A stretch of 64,000 bases of DNA from JBMNGN01 sp050949865 (GTDB taxonomy: Bacteria; Bacillota; Syntrophomonadia; Syntrophomonadales; Syntrophomonadaceae). A model generated the notes under the pieces. That model was not told the origin of the DNA. It did no database searches and worked only from the letters and a program-made list of their open reading frames with translations. Numbering within the stretch: position 1 is the stretch's first letter; each line of letters opens with the position of its first letter. Made by a program: the position numbers and the translations under genes. The stretch lies in assembly GCA_050949865.1 (NCBI GenBank), contig JBMNGN010000003.1, positions 124,001 through 188,000 on the forward strand. Reading direction: 5' to 3'. Of this stretch, positions 1 through 9,071 are shown piece by piece.

Positions 1-1131
1 ATAAAGCTTAATACTCCGGGAGGCTTAGTCAGTGCTACCTTAACCATAAGTCAGGATATGGCTGCCTCAAGAGTGCCGGTAATAACCTATGTAGCTCCTC
101 AGGGGGCTATTGCTGCATCTGCTGGGACCTTCATATTAATTGGGGGGAACCTGGCGGCTATGGCTCCAGGAACAACTTGTGGCGCGGCAATGCCAGTAGT
201 TATGACTGCCCCGGGAGAATCTTCCCGCCAGGCTGATGAAAAAACTATCAACTTTATGGCCGAGCATATGAAAAGCATTGCGCAGGATAGGGGAAGACCG
301 CCTGATATCGCTGAAAGGTTTGTAAAAGAAAATCTAAGCCTAAGCTATAATGAGGCTCACCGGCAAGGGGTAGTGGATTACATAACCGATAATTTAGAAG
401 ACCTGCTTAAAGCGGTAAATGGACGGGAGGTTCTGGTCCATGGCGGTATGAAGCAGTTAAATACTCTTAATGCCGAGATTATTAATATGCAGATGAGCTC
501 GGATGAGAAGTTTATTAGCCTGTTAAGTAATCCTACCCTAGCTATTATACTGCTTATGCTGGGAATATACGGATTAATAATCGGGTTTAGCTCTCCTGGT
601 TTTCTCCTGCCGGAAGTAATGGGAGGCATCGCTTTAATACTTGGCCTTTATGGACTGGGATTATTCGAAGTTAATATAGCGGCGGTTCTCCTAATCTTGC
701 TCGGTGCAGGTCTTCTGGTAGCTGAAGCATTTACTCCGACATATGGGGTACTGGCCATAGGAGGTGTTGCCAGTATAGTATTTGGAATCATGTTTTTCCC
801 GGTTGAACCATTGATGCCTATTGATTGGTATGCCGCCTTTAAGACCATGGCCTTCGGGATTGGCCTGGTGGGAGCAGGGTTTTTGCTAGTTATGATTATG
901 GGAATAATCCGTATAAGGCGTTTGCAGACGGTACACGGCGACCACGAATTTAAAAGGGAGACAGGAAAGGTAGTAAAAACCCTTGAACCTCACGGGATGG
1001 TGCGAATTAGAGGTGAAACCTGGATGGCTGTCTCAAATGATGGTAGTAGAATCGAAGAAGGCGAACTGGTTGATGTTATGGAACGCCAGGGCATGAAACT
1101 GGTGGTGCGCAGGCATCCTAATGATAATTAG
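1..1131 (+). CDS. nfeD: NfeD-family membrane-bound ClpP-class serine protease, 5' end missing
   Basis: The reading frame is open from base 1, so the N-terminus lies outside the window; 376 residues are visible. It opens with an NTPGG motif and then a PQGAIAASAGT segment whose Ser (about residue 41 here) matches the nucleophile of ClpP-class NfeD proteases. Four or more hydrophobic membrane segments follow in the middle. A soluble C-terminal OB-fold-like NfeD domain (about the last 60 residues, starting GKVVKTLEPHG) closes the protein. Known family role: a membrane protease or scaffold working with a stomatin-type partner in membrane quality control. The next gene, 20 bases downstream, encodes exactly such a partner, which supports the call. 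Confidence 0.93.
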   Translation: MKLNTPGGLVSATLTISQDMAASRVPVITYVAPQGAIAASAGTFILIGGNLAAMAPGTTCGAAMPVVMTAPGESSRQADEKTINFMAEHMKSIAQDRGRPPDIAERFVKENLSLSYNEAHRQGVVDYITDNLEDLLKAVNGREVLVHGGMKQLNTLNAEIINMQMSSDEKFISLLSNPTLAIILLMLGIYGLIIGFSSPGFLLPEVMGGIALILGLYGLGLFEVNIAAVLLILLGAGLLVAEAFTPTYGVLAIGGVASIVFGIMFFPVEPLMPIDWYAAFKTMAFGIGLVGAGFLLVMIMGIIRIRRLQTVHGDHEFKRETGKVVKTLEPHGMVRIRGETWMAVSNDGSRIEEGELVDVMERQGMKLVVRRHPNDN

Positions 1132-1151
1132 GTTAAAAGGAGGAGTTTAAG

Positions 1152-1928
1152 ATGAGTCTATTTGCCACTATCATTGATTGGCTGGTTATAATTGTTTTCA
1201 TTGTAGTTATTCTCAGTGCAGCCATAAAGATTATACCCGAATATGAACGGGCAGTACTGTTTAGATTAGGGAGGCTGGTCGGTGTCCGCGGGCCGGGGCT
1301 GATCTTTATTATCCCTATTATCGACAGAATTTTTAGGATATCGTTAAGAATAATTGTTTTTGATATTCCCCCTCAGGAAGTAATTACCAGGGATAATGTA
1401 ACCTGCAAAGTGAATGCGGTGCTATACTACCGGGTAGTATCCGCTGACAAAGCTATAGTCAATGTTGAAAGATATCATGAGGCCACCAACCAGCTGGCAC
1501 AAACGACCGTGAGGAGCGTAATAGGAACCGCTGATCTTGATGAGCTGCTTTCCCAGCGGGAAAAGCTTAACCAAACCATCCAGAGCATAGTAGATGAAGC
1601 AACTGATTCGTGGGGAATAAAAGTAACATCAGTGGAGATTAAGGATGTGGTACTTCCAGCCGAAATGCAGAAGGCTATTGCCCGGCAAGCCCAGGCAGAA
1701 AGAGACCGGAGAGCGTTGGTTATTCAAGCTGAAGGTGAACGGCAGGCAGCAGAAAAACTGGCCCAGGCCTCCCAGATCCTGAGTGCCCAGGAGGGTGGGT
1801 TGACCATGAGAATGTTAAGAGCGATGAGTGAAGTATCCAACTCTCAGAATACGACGATAATATTTCCTTTGCCCCTTGAACTTCGCAGGCTTCTGCCTGA
1901 GGTTAATCAATTTAAAAAGAGTGAGTAG
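1152..1928 (+). CDS. Slipin (stomatin/SPFH band-7 family) membrane protein
   Basis: 258 residues, ATG start behind a strong AAAGGAGGAG ribosome site. Residues about 9-30 form one membrane anchor, followed by the SPFH core: ERAVLFRLGRLVGVRGPG, then IPPQEVITRDNVTCKVNAVL. A long Ala/Glu/Gln-rich coiled-coil stretch follows (QAQAERDRRALVIQAEGERQ). The pattern is that of prokaryotic slipins, which oligomerise on the inner membrane face and pair with NfeD proteins. The upstream NfeD gene is almost certainly in the same operon. The exact cellular target of the pair is not evident from sequence. Confidence 0.93.
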   Translation: MSLFATIIDWLVIIVFIVVILSAAIKIIPEYERAVLFRLGRLVGVRGPGLIFIIPIIDRIFRISLRIIVFDIPPQEVITRDNVTCKVNAVLYYRVVSADKAIVNVERYHEATNQLAQTTVRSVIGTADLDELLSQREKLNQTIQSIVDEATDSWGIKVTSVEIKDVVLPAEMQKAIARQAQAERDRRALVIQAEGERQAAEKLAQASQILSAQEGGLTMRMLRAMSEVSNSQNTTIIFPLPLELRRLLPEVNQFKKSE

Positions 1929-2056
1929 ATGGTTGTACTGGGTACCAGGACATTTTCTGCGGATAAAGCTGCCTATCGGGTTTGCATGTATAATCGGATC
2001 GGGTAATCGGGCAATATATATTTACAGCCCAACTTTTCTAGAAAAGAGGTAGTTTT

Positions 2057-2923
2057 ATGCCCAGCATTAAAAGCCATTATTTAATATTTCTAACTGTTTT
2101 ATGTTTTTCCTTATCTGTTGCCGGATGTAATCTTATGGGTGGACAATCTAAAAAACCGGAAAGCGTTGAACAAAAGCCCCAGGCCCCAGTTGCTTTGGAA
2201 GGTATGTTGAAGAGTATAGAAGGAGTTATTTCTGAAGTGGCTCAAAAATCTAAAATACAGGGAATGTCCTCGCTGCAACGTTCGGCTAAGGTAGAACCCG
2301 GCAACGATTCTGGACAGAAGGGCTCGGGCGGTGAAAATCAGCCACAACAGCCACGACAAGGAGAAGGTCAATCAGGGGATGCAGCATCCGAGAACTTAAC
2401 TCCAGGGATGGACTGGGAAAAAGAGGAAGAAGAATTGCGTAAGTTGCATCGGCATTGGAACAAACTGGAGCCACAGGCTATAAAAGCGGGATTAGGTTCT
2501 GATGAAAGAGACCGGCTTGAAGACAATCTTAATCAGCTTACCCGGTATATTGGGGATAAAAATATTGAAGAAAGTATCATTGCTGCCACCAGCTTATATA
2601 TGAATTATGCTGATATCAGCCAGGTATTTTCCACTGATATCCCGCCGGAGTATTACCGAACTAAATTTGAAATTATGTCTGCTATTATCAAATCGGGAAC
2701 TGCGGATTGGCCTGCAGCTTCTAATCATGCTAAAAAGGCCCAGGAAAGGTGGGACAGCTTTAAAAACCAGCTCAAAGAGAAACCTGAAGAGCTAATGAGT
2801 CAATGCGAATTCGCTATTCAAGATTTAAACCATGCTGTTAGCATAGAGGATTTTGACCTGGTTATGATTAAAGGTGAAGTATTGATGGGCGTTTTGCAGG
2901 AGTTGGAAGCCAAAATGTCTTAA
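2057..2923 (+). CDS. Predicted lipoprotein of unknown function
   Basis: 288 residues with a lipoprotein signal: positive start (MPSIKSHY), hydrophobic core, then the lipobox LSVAGC with the lipidated Cys at residue 24. A Gln/Gly/Pro-rich low-complexity linker covers about residues 75-110, followed by a predicted mostly helical C-terminal domain (EEEELRKLHRHWNKLEPQA and onward). I do not recognise the family. The ribosome site is AAAAGAGG. The 128-base gap after the slipin gene suggests a separate unit or a loose operon. It is probably anchored on the outer face of the cytoplasmic membrane. Confidence 0.75.
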   Translation: MPSIKSHYLIFLTVLCFSLSVAGCNLMGGQSKKPESVEQKPQAPVALEGMLKSIEGVISEVAQKSKIQGMSSLQRSAKVEPGNDSGQKGSGGENQPQQPRQGEGQSGDAASENLTPGMDWEKEEEELRKLHRHWNKLEPQAIKAGLGSDERDRLEDNLNQLTRYIGDKNIEESIIAATSLYMNYADISQVFSTDIPPEYYRTKFEIMSAIIKSGTADWPAASNHAKKAQERWDSFKNQLKEKPEELMSQCEFAIQDLNHAVSIEDFDLVMIKGEVLMGVLQELEAKMS

Positions 2924-3239
2924 CCATCAGGTAATTCATAAAGGTTTTAAAATTGGAAAGATAAAAAAAGGTTGAAAAACCAGACGGATTTCTTTATGAT
3001 AGAATTACAGTCAAGTTCACTTGGAAACTGACTGGTGTAGTTATGTGGGATTGTAGTATAGTAGTAATTTCAAAGTAAAACAACTGAAACAAATGGTAGG
3101 AAGGCAAGCACGGTAGGAATAGGAATGCGACTATTATAATTGGCCCGGTTTTCCGCGGCCTTTGGTTTAGCGCAGTTTTCCGGAAACTCCTATGGGGAGT
3201 TTTTTTTATTGTCAAATTAGTAAAGAAAGGAAGTGCAGT
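2924..3239. other. Long leader or intergenic region before the TRAP transporter
   Basis: 316 bases without a convincing gene. The left half is AT-rich. From about 3050 there is a G/A-rich stretch and a GC-rich palindromic patch (GGCCCGG...CCGCGGCC, about 3142-3160), then a clear hairpin with a T-run at 3184-3210 just before dctP. This layout, with possible structure ending in an intrinsic terminator immediately upstream of a gene, is what an attenuating leader looks like. I cannot match it to a known riboswitch. Confidence 0.35.
3184..3210 (+). terminator. Intrinsic terminator or attenuator upstream of dctP
   Basis: AAACTCC (3184-3190), a 5-base loop, then GGAGTTT (3196-3202) running into a T-rich tract. 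It ends 30 bases before the dctP start, so it either ends the lipoprotein transcript or attenuates dctPQM. Confidence 0.7.
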
Positions 3240-4313
3240 ATGCATATCTGTTTCCCAAGAAACAAAAGGTTAATTATTTCCCTGGTTTTATTAGCGATTC
3301 TGGGCAGCATTACAGGTTGCTCCGGTTCTGCCGGTAATTCTTCTAACGGTTCCTCTCAACCCCTGGAACTTAGATTAGCCCATTTTTGGCCGGATAGCCA
3401 TCCAGCTGAAAGAGAATTGGTTCAGCCCTGGGCCAAGGCTATAGAAGATGCTACTGAAGGGCGGGTTAGGATTACCAGCTATCCCAACCAAACCTTATTG
3501 CAGGCGGATGGGATTTACGATGGGGTAGTGAACGGGGAGGCTGACATAGGAATATCCTGTTTTTCATATACCCGCGGCCGTTTCCCAGTACTGGAAGTAT
3601 TTGAGCTGCCAGGTTTTACTTACCCGAATTCTGAGGTAGCCAGCAGAGTGGCCTGGGAAGGAATTAAACAGCTGAATCCAGTAGAAATTCAGGACACAAA
3701 GCTTTTAATGGTATTGACCACCGGTCCTGGGGACCTATACACTAAGAAACCAATTACCAGCTTGGAGGATCTAAAAGGGTTGGAGATCAGGGCCACAGGG
3801 CTCAGTGCCAAAACCCTGGAAGCATTGGGAGCGACTCCGGTTGGCATGGCTCAATCGGAAGCTTATGAAGCCATGTCCAAGGGGATTGTGCAGGGGAATC
3901 TCGGGCCGATTGAAGTGCTGCGGGGCTGGCGACAGGCTGAAGTAACCAAGTATGTTACCTTAACCCCTTTTCTTTATAATACCTTGTTTTTTGTAACCAT
4001 GAACCAGGATAAGTGGAATTCAATCAGTGCCGCTGATCAGGAAGTGATTGAACAGATTAGCCAGGAATTCTTTGATGAGGTTGCAGCCGGACTATGGGAT
4101 AAGCAAAACCAGGAGGCCATGAAATGGGCAGTTGAGGAGCAAGGGATTCAAGTTACTGAGCTTTCACCGGAGGAGAAAGATAGGTGGATTAGTTTAGTAA
4201 AACCAATTCAGGATGAATATGTCAGTCGCCTGGATAAATTAGGCTATTCCGGCCAGGAAGTGCTCATGATTGTACAAAACCTGGTGGAGAAATTCAGCCA
4301 AGAGTATCAATAA
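3240..4313 (+). CDS. dctP: TRAP transporter substrate-binding lipoprotein (DctP family)
   Basis: 357 residues from the ATG at 3240, which has AAAGGAAG at the right distance; an in-frame upstream ATG at 3192 lies inside a terminator hairpin and is rejected. A lipoprotein signal ends in the lipobox GSITGC. The mature protein has the DctP/7TM-type fold hallmarks: LRLAHFWPDSHP near the start, DLKGLEIRATG in the middle and the KGIVQGN segment. It captures an organic anion outside the membrane and hands it to the two permease genes that follow. The substrate cannot be read from sequence, though DctP relatives bind C4-dicarboxylates or other carboxylates. The lipid anchor is usual in Gram-positives. 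Confidence 0.93.
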   Translation: MHICFPRNKRLIISLVLLAILGSITGCSGSAGNSSNGSSQPLELRLAHFWPDSHPAERELVQPWAKAIEDATEGRVRITSYPNQTLLQADGIYDGVVNGEADIGISCFSYTRGRFPVLEVFELPGFTYPNSEVASRVAWEGIKQLNPVEIQDTKLLMVLTTGPGDLYTKKPITSLEDLKGLEIRATGLSAKTLEALGATPVGMAQSEAYEAMSKGIVQGNLGPIEVLRGWRQAEVTKYVTLTPFLYNTLFFVTMNQDKWNSISAADQEVIEQISQEFFDEVAAGLWDKQNQEAMKWAVEEQGIQVTELSPEEKDRWISLVKPIQDEYVSRLDKLGYSGQEVLMIVQNLVEKFSQEYQ

Positions 4314-4329
4314 ATAGGGGAGGTTAAAC

Positions 4330-4866
4330 ATGCGGGCCTATAAAGAAATTTTAAAAAAGTTTTGTGGCAAATGCGATGTATTGGCCGGGTTGTTCTTTTT
4401 TGCAGTAATGGTTCTGGTGGTGCTGAATATAATCCTGCGCACGGTATTTAAGCATCCCATTACCGGGGCTTATGAGTTAGTAGGTCTGCTGACCGCGGTT
4501 GGCATCAGTTTAGCTTTAGCTAACTGCCTTTTGAACAATGGGCATGTAGCAGTAGGGTTTTTTATTGACCGCCTGCCGGTTAAAAAGCAGGTAATGGTTG
4601 ATTTGGTGATTAACACGGTTTCATTGATATTCTGGAGTTTAATTACCTGGCAGCTGTTCATATACGGCGGAGTCATACTTAGTAAAGGGGTAGTATCCTC
4701 AACCGCATTAATACCTTTGTACCCGTTTATCTTCCTTATAGGTATCGGGCTGTTATCCATGTCTATGGTTATATGTCTTGCCTTGCTGGAGTTACTGGAC
4801 AACGCTCTATCTGGTTTGTCACTAGCCGGGCGCGATATAGAAGAAATAGCAAGGAAGGCGAGCTGA
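4330..4866 (+). CDS. dctQ: TRAP transporter small permease (DctQ family)
   Basis: 178 residues with four predicted membrane segments (about residues 18-40, 53-75, 92-115 and 133-155), the usual size and topology for DctQ. Ribosome site AGGGGAGG precedes the ATG. It follows dctP by 16 bases, and its TGA stop directly abuts the ATG of dctM, so the two permease subunits are translationally coupled. It is the small membrane subunit that partners the large permease in a sodium-coupled, ATP-independent importer. Confidence 0.92.
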   Translation: MRAYKEILKKFCGKCDVLAGLFFFAVMVLVVLNIILRTVFKHPITGAYELVGLLTAVGISLALANCLLNNGHVAVGFFIDRLPVKKQVMVDLVINTVSLIFWSLITWQLFIYGGVILSKGVVSSTALIPLYPFIFLIGIGLLSMSMVICLALLELLDNALSGLSLAGRDIEEIARKAS

Positions 4867-6186
4867 ATGAGTCCTTTTGTTATCGGGTTGATCGGTATAG
4901 GGATATTTTTTTTCCTGTTGGTATTAAGAATGCCTATAGCCTTTGCCATGGCCTTAGTGGGGTTCGTCGGGTTTAGTTTCCTGACTACAGTCTCAGCGGG
5001 TTTAAACATGGTGGCCAAGGAATTGTACAATACTTTTTCGTCTTACTCGCTGAGTGTAATTGCTATGTTTGTATGGATGGGTTTTCTGGCCTATTATTCC
5101 GGGATAGGCACCAACCTGTATGTTTTTGCTTACAGGATGCTCGGGCATTGGCCAGGCGGCTTGGCAATTGCTACCCAGATAGCCTGTGCCGTTTTCGGGG
5201 CCATCTGCGGTTCCAATACGGCTACAGCGGCTACTATGGGTGCCATTGCCCTTCCCGAAATGCGAAAATATGAATACGATTTATCCCTATCAACTGCCAG
5301 TATTGCAGCTGGTGGAGTGCTGGGGGTATTAATCCCCCCTAGTGTTATTTTTATTGTGTACGGCATGTCTACTGAGCAGTCCATTGGCCGGTTATTTATG
5401 GCGGGAATTATACCCGGGATTTTATTAGCCTTTTTGTATATAATCGCTATTATGATGATGACCGCCCGTAACCGGGAACTTGCACCAGCCGGTCCTAAAG
5501 CTTCCTGGAAGGAGCGGTTTCTGGCCCTAAAGGGCGGGTTGGGAGAAGCCATTATTATTTTCTGCCTGTCGGTGGGAGGCTTGTTTGCTGGGTGGTTTAC
5601 TCCAACTGAGGCTGGTGCTGTAGGTGCCGGAGGTATCTTGGTTATGGCCCTGGCGGAAAAAAGGCTGAACTGGAGCAAGATTAAGGATTCACTGCTTGAT
5701 ACCACCAGAACCACGGGAATGATTATGTTATTGATTGCCAGTGCGGTAGTATTTGGCAGGTTTATGGCCGTCAGCCGAATACCATTCGAGTTAGCCAGCT
5801 TGACCGGGGCTTTGCCCTGGCCTCCTTTCGCCATTATGGTGATAATCTTTGCCATATATTTAGTATTGGGATGTTTTATTGATGCCCTGGCTTTGATTTT
5901 ACTCACCATCCCGATATTTTACCCGGTGGTTGTAAATACCCTGGGATACGATCCTATCTGGTTTGGGGTAGTGTCGGTTTTAATAGTGGCGATGGGGGTA
6001 ATAACCCCTCCGGTAGGGATGAATGTCTATATTGTCAAAGGGGTGGCCAGAGATGTGCCATTAGAAACTATATTTAAAGGTATATGGCCCTTTTTACTCA
6101 GTATAATTGTATGCCTCTTGCTGTTGTTGCTGTTTCCCTCAATCGCTACTATGTTACCTGATTTAATATCAGGGATGAAATCTTAA
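4867..6186 (+). CDS. dctM: TRAP transporter large permease (DctM family)
   Basis: 439 residues, almost wholly hydrophobic with roughly a dozen membrane segments. It carries the family's typical strings: CGSNTATAATMGAIALPEM in the first half, LGVLIPPSVIFIVYG, and GCFIDALALILLTIPIFYPV in the second half. This is the transport-channel subunit (IT superfamily), which moves the substrate with a sodium gradient. It is the last gene of dctPQM; the 259-base gap before trkH separates it from the next unit. Length and motifs are complete. Confidence 0.95.
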   Translation: MSPFVIGLIGIGIFFFLLVLRMPIAFAMALVGFVGFSFLTTVSAGLNMVAKELYNTFSSYSLSVIAMFVWMGFLAYYSGIGTNLYVFAYRMLGHWPGGLAIATQIACAVFGAICGSNTATAATMGAIALPEMRKYEYDLSLSTASIAAGGVLGVLIPPSVIFIVYGMSTEQSIGRLFMAGIIPGILLAFLYIIAIMMMTARNRELAPAGPKASWKERFLALKGGLGEAIIIFCLSVGGLFAGWFTPTEAGAVGAGGILVMALAEKRLNWSKIKDSLLDTTRTTGMIMLLIASAVVFGRFMAVSRIPFELASLTGALPWPPFAIMVIIFAIYLVLGCFIDALALILLTIPIFYPVVVNTLGYDPIWFGVVSVLIVAMGVITPPVGMNVYIVKGVARDVPLETIFKGIWPFLLSIIVCLLLLLLFPSIATMLPDLISGMKS

Positions 6187-6445
6187 TTACCTGGCCTTTC
6201 TCAATCCCCGCGGAATAAGTACTTGCTTTTTGTAATAAACAGTATATGATTGGTTATTGTGAAAGCATTTAATTCCAGTCAGCTATTAAACCTCCTAAAA
6301 GCGTTATTTTAATTAAAATCCAAGGCTTGAAGTTAATATGCTTTTTTCTGTTTAGCAGTCGATGGCAGGGGAAATAATGAACTATACTTTGTAACTCAAA
6401 ATAGAGAGGCATTATCAACAACCTTTAAGGGGAGGCTTTTAATCC
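6187..6445. other. Intergenic region between dctM and trkH
   Basis: AT-rich, 259 bases. I see no gene, no strong terminator and no recognisable riboswitch. A promoter for trkH is expected here, but no convincing -35/-10 pair stands out. Confidence 0.4.
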
Positions 6446-7888
6446 GTGATTAGGCCTAAAGTATTATTATATTATATCGGCTTGGTTATTGCTGCCATTG
6501 GCTTGGCCATGAGTTCAAGCGTTTTTTGGTCTGTTTATTATAATGAACATATTGTATTAAACTTGGTATTTGCATGTATTATTACAGAAGGTGTAGGAAT
6601 TGCCTGTATTATATTGGGACGGCAGGAAAAAGCCATCATTAATTATCGGGAATGTTTTGCGCTTGTAACCCTAGGTTGGGCTATGGCCTCAATATTTGGG
6701 GCGTTGCCTTTTATGGTCAGCGGATATTTTGGTTCATTAGCTAATTCGATTTTTGAATCAGTCTCTGGCTTTACTACTACTGGAGCAAGTATATTAACCG
6801 ATATCGAGGCCATACCGAAAAGTGTTTTGTTTTGGAGAAGCCTTATTCAATGGTTGGGAGGCATGGGAATATTAACCTTGTTTGTGGCCATCATTGTGGA
6901 GATGGGGGTAGGGGCCAATCAGGTCTTCCAAACCGAAGCCCCGGGACCAGTATTAGATAAAGTTACCCCTCGCATTCGTGAAACTGCAAGAAAACTCTGG
7001 ATCACTTATTTGGTTTTAAGCGTCATACTATTTCTTCTGCTTAAGGTTTTTGGCATGACAGTATACGATGCCCTTTGTCACACCTTCACTACCATGGCTA
7101 CAGGTGGGTTCTCAACCCGCAATCAGAGTATTGCTTATTACGGTCCTGCTATTCAATGGATTATTATAATTTTTATGTTTATAGCGGGCGTTAATTTTTC
7201 CCTTCACTACCTGGCTTTTTCCAGGCGGAGCATTTCGGGGTATTTTAAAGATAATGAATTCAGAATGTATTTAATCCTAACCGTTTTGGCAACCTCAATT
7301 GTATTTATGGGCATTAACCAGTTTCCCAACTTGGAAGAACGTATACGAATCGGGTTGTTTCAAGTTATATCAATTATGACCACTACCGGTTTCGCTGCAG
7401 CAGACTATACCTTATGGTCTTCTACTGGGCAAGCAATTATTTTTATGCTTATGTTTGTAGGCGGTTGCGCAGGATCTACTGTAGGTAATATTAAAGTGGG
7501 AAGGCTGTTAATAATGACTAAGCTGATTGGAATAGAGCTGAAAAAGATTATCCATCCCCGGGCGGTTATCCCTTTGCACCATGGGGATAAAGTATTTGAT
7601 AGCGGTATAATTATTAATATTCTTCAATTCTTTTTTCTTTATATGTTTAGTATATTAGCCGGAACAGTTGTAATGGGCATATTGGGCTTTGATCTTCTAA
7701 GCGGTTTTACAGGAGCAGCAGCCTGTATGGGTAATATCGGCCCAGCCTTTGGTTCTCTGGGACCTGCGCTGAATTATGCATCGGTTCCGGATGCGGGTAA
7801 ATATGCCTTATGTATCTTGATGCTGCTTGGGAGATTGGAGATATATCCAGTATTAGTCTTGCTAAGTATGAGTTTTTGGAAGCGGTAA
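6446..7888 (+). CDS. trkH: TrkH/KtrB-type potassium uptake channel subunit
   Basis: 480 residues, GTG start behind AAGGGGAGG. The fourfold M1-P-M2 architecture of the Trk/Ktr/HKT superfamily is visible through the repeated selectivity-filter strings SGFTTTGAS, MATGGFSTR, MTTTGFAAAD and AACMGNIGPAFG. It mediates potassium entry across the cytoplasmic membrane and needs a cytosolic NAD/ATP-binding TrkA/KtrA partner. No such gene is adjacent, so the regulator must be elsewhere. The length is typical of TrkH. Confidence 0.95.
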   Translation: MIRPKVLLYYIGLVIAAIGLAMSSSVFWSVYYNEHIVLNLVFACIITEGVGIACIILGRQEKAIINYRECFALVTLGWAMASIFGALPFMVSGYFGSLANSIFESVSGFTTTGASILTDIEAIPKSVLFWRSLIQWLGGMGILTLFVAIIVEMGVGANQVFQTEAPGPVLDKVTPRIRETARKLWITYLVLSVILFLLLKVFGMTVYDALCHTFTTMATGGFSTRNQSIAYYGPAIQWIIIIFMFIAGVNFSLHYLAFSRRSISGYFKDNEFRMYLILTVLATSIVFMGINQFPNLEERIRIGLFQVISIMTTTGFAAADYTLWSSTGQAIIFMLMFVGGCAGSTVGNIKVGRLLIMTKLIGIELKKIIHPRAVIPLHHGDKVFDSGIIINILQFFFLYMFSILAGTVVMGILGFDLLSGFTGAAACMGNIGPAFGSLGPALNYASVPDAGKYALCILMLLGRLEIYPVLVLLSMSFWKR

Positions 7889-7970
7889 GGCTAAGATTAT
7901 AGCTATTTTGGATTGATATATTAGCTAATACCCATTAATATAATAGCTAACTTGAGAAAGGGGTGAGCTT

Positions 7971-8705
7971 ATGCGGGTCAATACTACAGATTTACAGAAT
8001 GCTTTTGGGAAATATCTTTCCCTGGCAGAGAAGGAAGATATTATTGTTACCAAAAACGGAAAAAGCGTGGCCAAACTGATTCGCTATAATGAACCAGATT
8101 ATTGTCTGGTCCATGAAGAAGCAAAAGGCTATAAAGCTGCCAGGAAAATCAGCTATGAAGAATATCTGGAACTGGTGGATTCGTCTGACCAGAGATATGA
8201 ACTTATTGATGGCGAGATTTATCTGCTGGCATCCCCTAGTTTTAAACATCAAATTGTAGTTAACGAAATAGCAGGTCATTTTTACAACTATTTTAGGGGG
8301 AAGTCTTGCCGTTCCCTGACATCACCACTGGATATCAGGCTTTTCGGCTGCGCAACTAAGTTCGAGGAAGACCCCAATGTTGTCCAGCCGGATATTGTTG
8401 TTATCTGCGATATAGATAAGGTCAATGAACACAGCAGATATGAAGGCATACCCACCCTGGTGGTTGAAGTATTGTCTCCAGCGACGAAAAGCAAAGATAT
8501 GGTTAAGAAATTGGAATTGTACATGAAAAGCGGGATATCAGAATACTGGATAGTAGATCCGGAAAATAAGAGTATTTTGCAGTATTCCTTTTCCGCCGCA
8601 AGAGATATAGAAAACTATACCAGCCTGAGAAAGGAAGATACAATAGAATCAAGTGTTTTTGCAGAACTAAAAGTACCGCTGGCAGATATTTTTGCTGAAA
8701 TCTAG
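7971..8705 (+). CDS. Phd/YefM-like antitoxin domain fused to a Uma2-family (DUF820) nuclease-like domain
   Basis: 244 residues, ATG with AAAGGGGTGAG. Residues 1-40 (NTTDLQNAFGKYLSLAEKED, then IIVTKNGKSVAKLI) match the N-terminal DNA-binding half of Phd/YefM antitoxins. Residues about 62-240 match Uma2: YELIDGEIY, QPDIVVI with Asp141, and VVEVLSPATKSKD with Glu166 and Lys173/175, then YWIVDP. These are the PD-(D/E)XK-like positions of that family. Uma2 proteins are abundant but of unsettled function. The fusion may be an autoregulated unit, since the Phd part could bind its own promoter. No separate toxin gene lies next to it. Confidence 0.8.
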   Translation: MRVNTTDLQNAFGKYLSLAEKEDIIVTKNGKSVAKLIRYNEPDYCLVHEEAKGYKAARKISYEEYLELVDSSDQRYELIDGEIYLLASPSFKHQIVVNEIAGHFYNYFRGKSCRSLTSPLDIRLFGCATKFEEDPNVVQPDIVVICDIDKVNEHSRYEGIPTLVVEVLSPATKSKDMVKKLELYMKSGISEYWIVDPENKSILQYSFSAARDIENYTSLRKEDTIESSVFAELKVPLADIFAEI

Positions 8706-8762
8706 ATCTTTAGAATTTTTTAAATACTAAGGAAAAAGAGTTATTGAACGGTTGGAAGGAAC

Positions 8763-8805
8763 AATGGCTTAATGGTTAAGGAAATCGCTCTTAGGCCATT
8801 TTTTA
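8763..8805 (+). terminator. Intrinsic terminator after the Uma2 gene
   Basis: AATGGCTTAA (8763-8772) pairs over 10 bp, with one G-U, with TTAGGCCATT (8791-8800), followed by a T-rich run. It ends transcription from the left. Confidence 0.75.
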
Positions 8806-8869
8806 TTCTTCGATGGTGCTCCTGGTCCAAAGGAGCGTAATAAGTCTTTCAATTAATATAAAAGGCAAT

Positions 8870-8896
8870 AAAAAAACCCTCCTACATACGGAGGGT
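8870..8896 (-). terminator. Intrinsic terminator of the minus-strand tRNA operon
   Basis: On the minus strand ACCCTCC and GGAGGGT form a perfect 7-bp stem (8876-8882 with 8890-8896) followed by a T-run. It sits 14 bases past the tRNA-Lys 3' end. Confidence 0.9.
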
Positions 8897-8909
8897 ACTT
8901 GTTTTCAGA

Positions 8910-8985
8910 TGGTGGGCCATCCAGGACTCGAACCTGGGGCACCCTGATTAAAAGTCAGGTGCTCTACCGCCTGAGCTAATGGCCC
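8910..8985 (-). tRNA. tRNA-Lys (anticodon UUU)
   Basis: Full cloverleaf on the minus strand: 7-bp acceptor GGGCCAT/ATGGCCC, anticodon loop CTTTTAA, T-arm GGTTCGAGTCC, discriminator A and an encoded CCA. It is the last gene of the five-tRNA cluster. Confidence 0.97.
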
Positions 8986-8987
8986 AT

Positions 8988-9062
8988 TGGCTGGGGTGGG
9001 TGGATTCGAACCAACGCATGACGGAGTCAAAGTCCGTTGCCTTACCACTTGGCTACACCCCA
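8988..9062 (-). tRNA. tRNA-Gln (anticodon UUG)
   Basis: Acceptor TGGGGTG/CACCCCA with the U1-A72 pair typical of tRNA-Gln, anticodon loop CTTTGAC, discriminator G and encoded CCA. Only two bases separate it from tRNA-Lys, so the two are processed from one transcript. Confidence 0.97.
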
Positions 9063-9071
9063 ACGTTAAAG

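Noticed and set aside
3140..3160. Sigma-54 promoter upstream of dctP (TTGGCCCGGTTTTCCGC)
   Set aside because: GG and GC are 13 bases apart rather than 12, and the TTGC element is absent.
5130..5909. Minus-strand 259-codon frame opposite dctM
   Set aside because: A shadow of a hydrophobic gene; dctM on the other strand has full family motifs.
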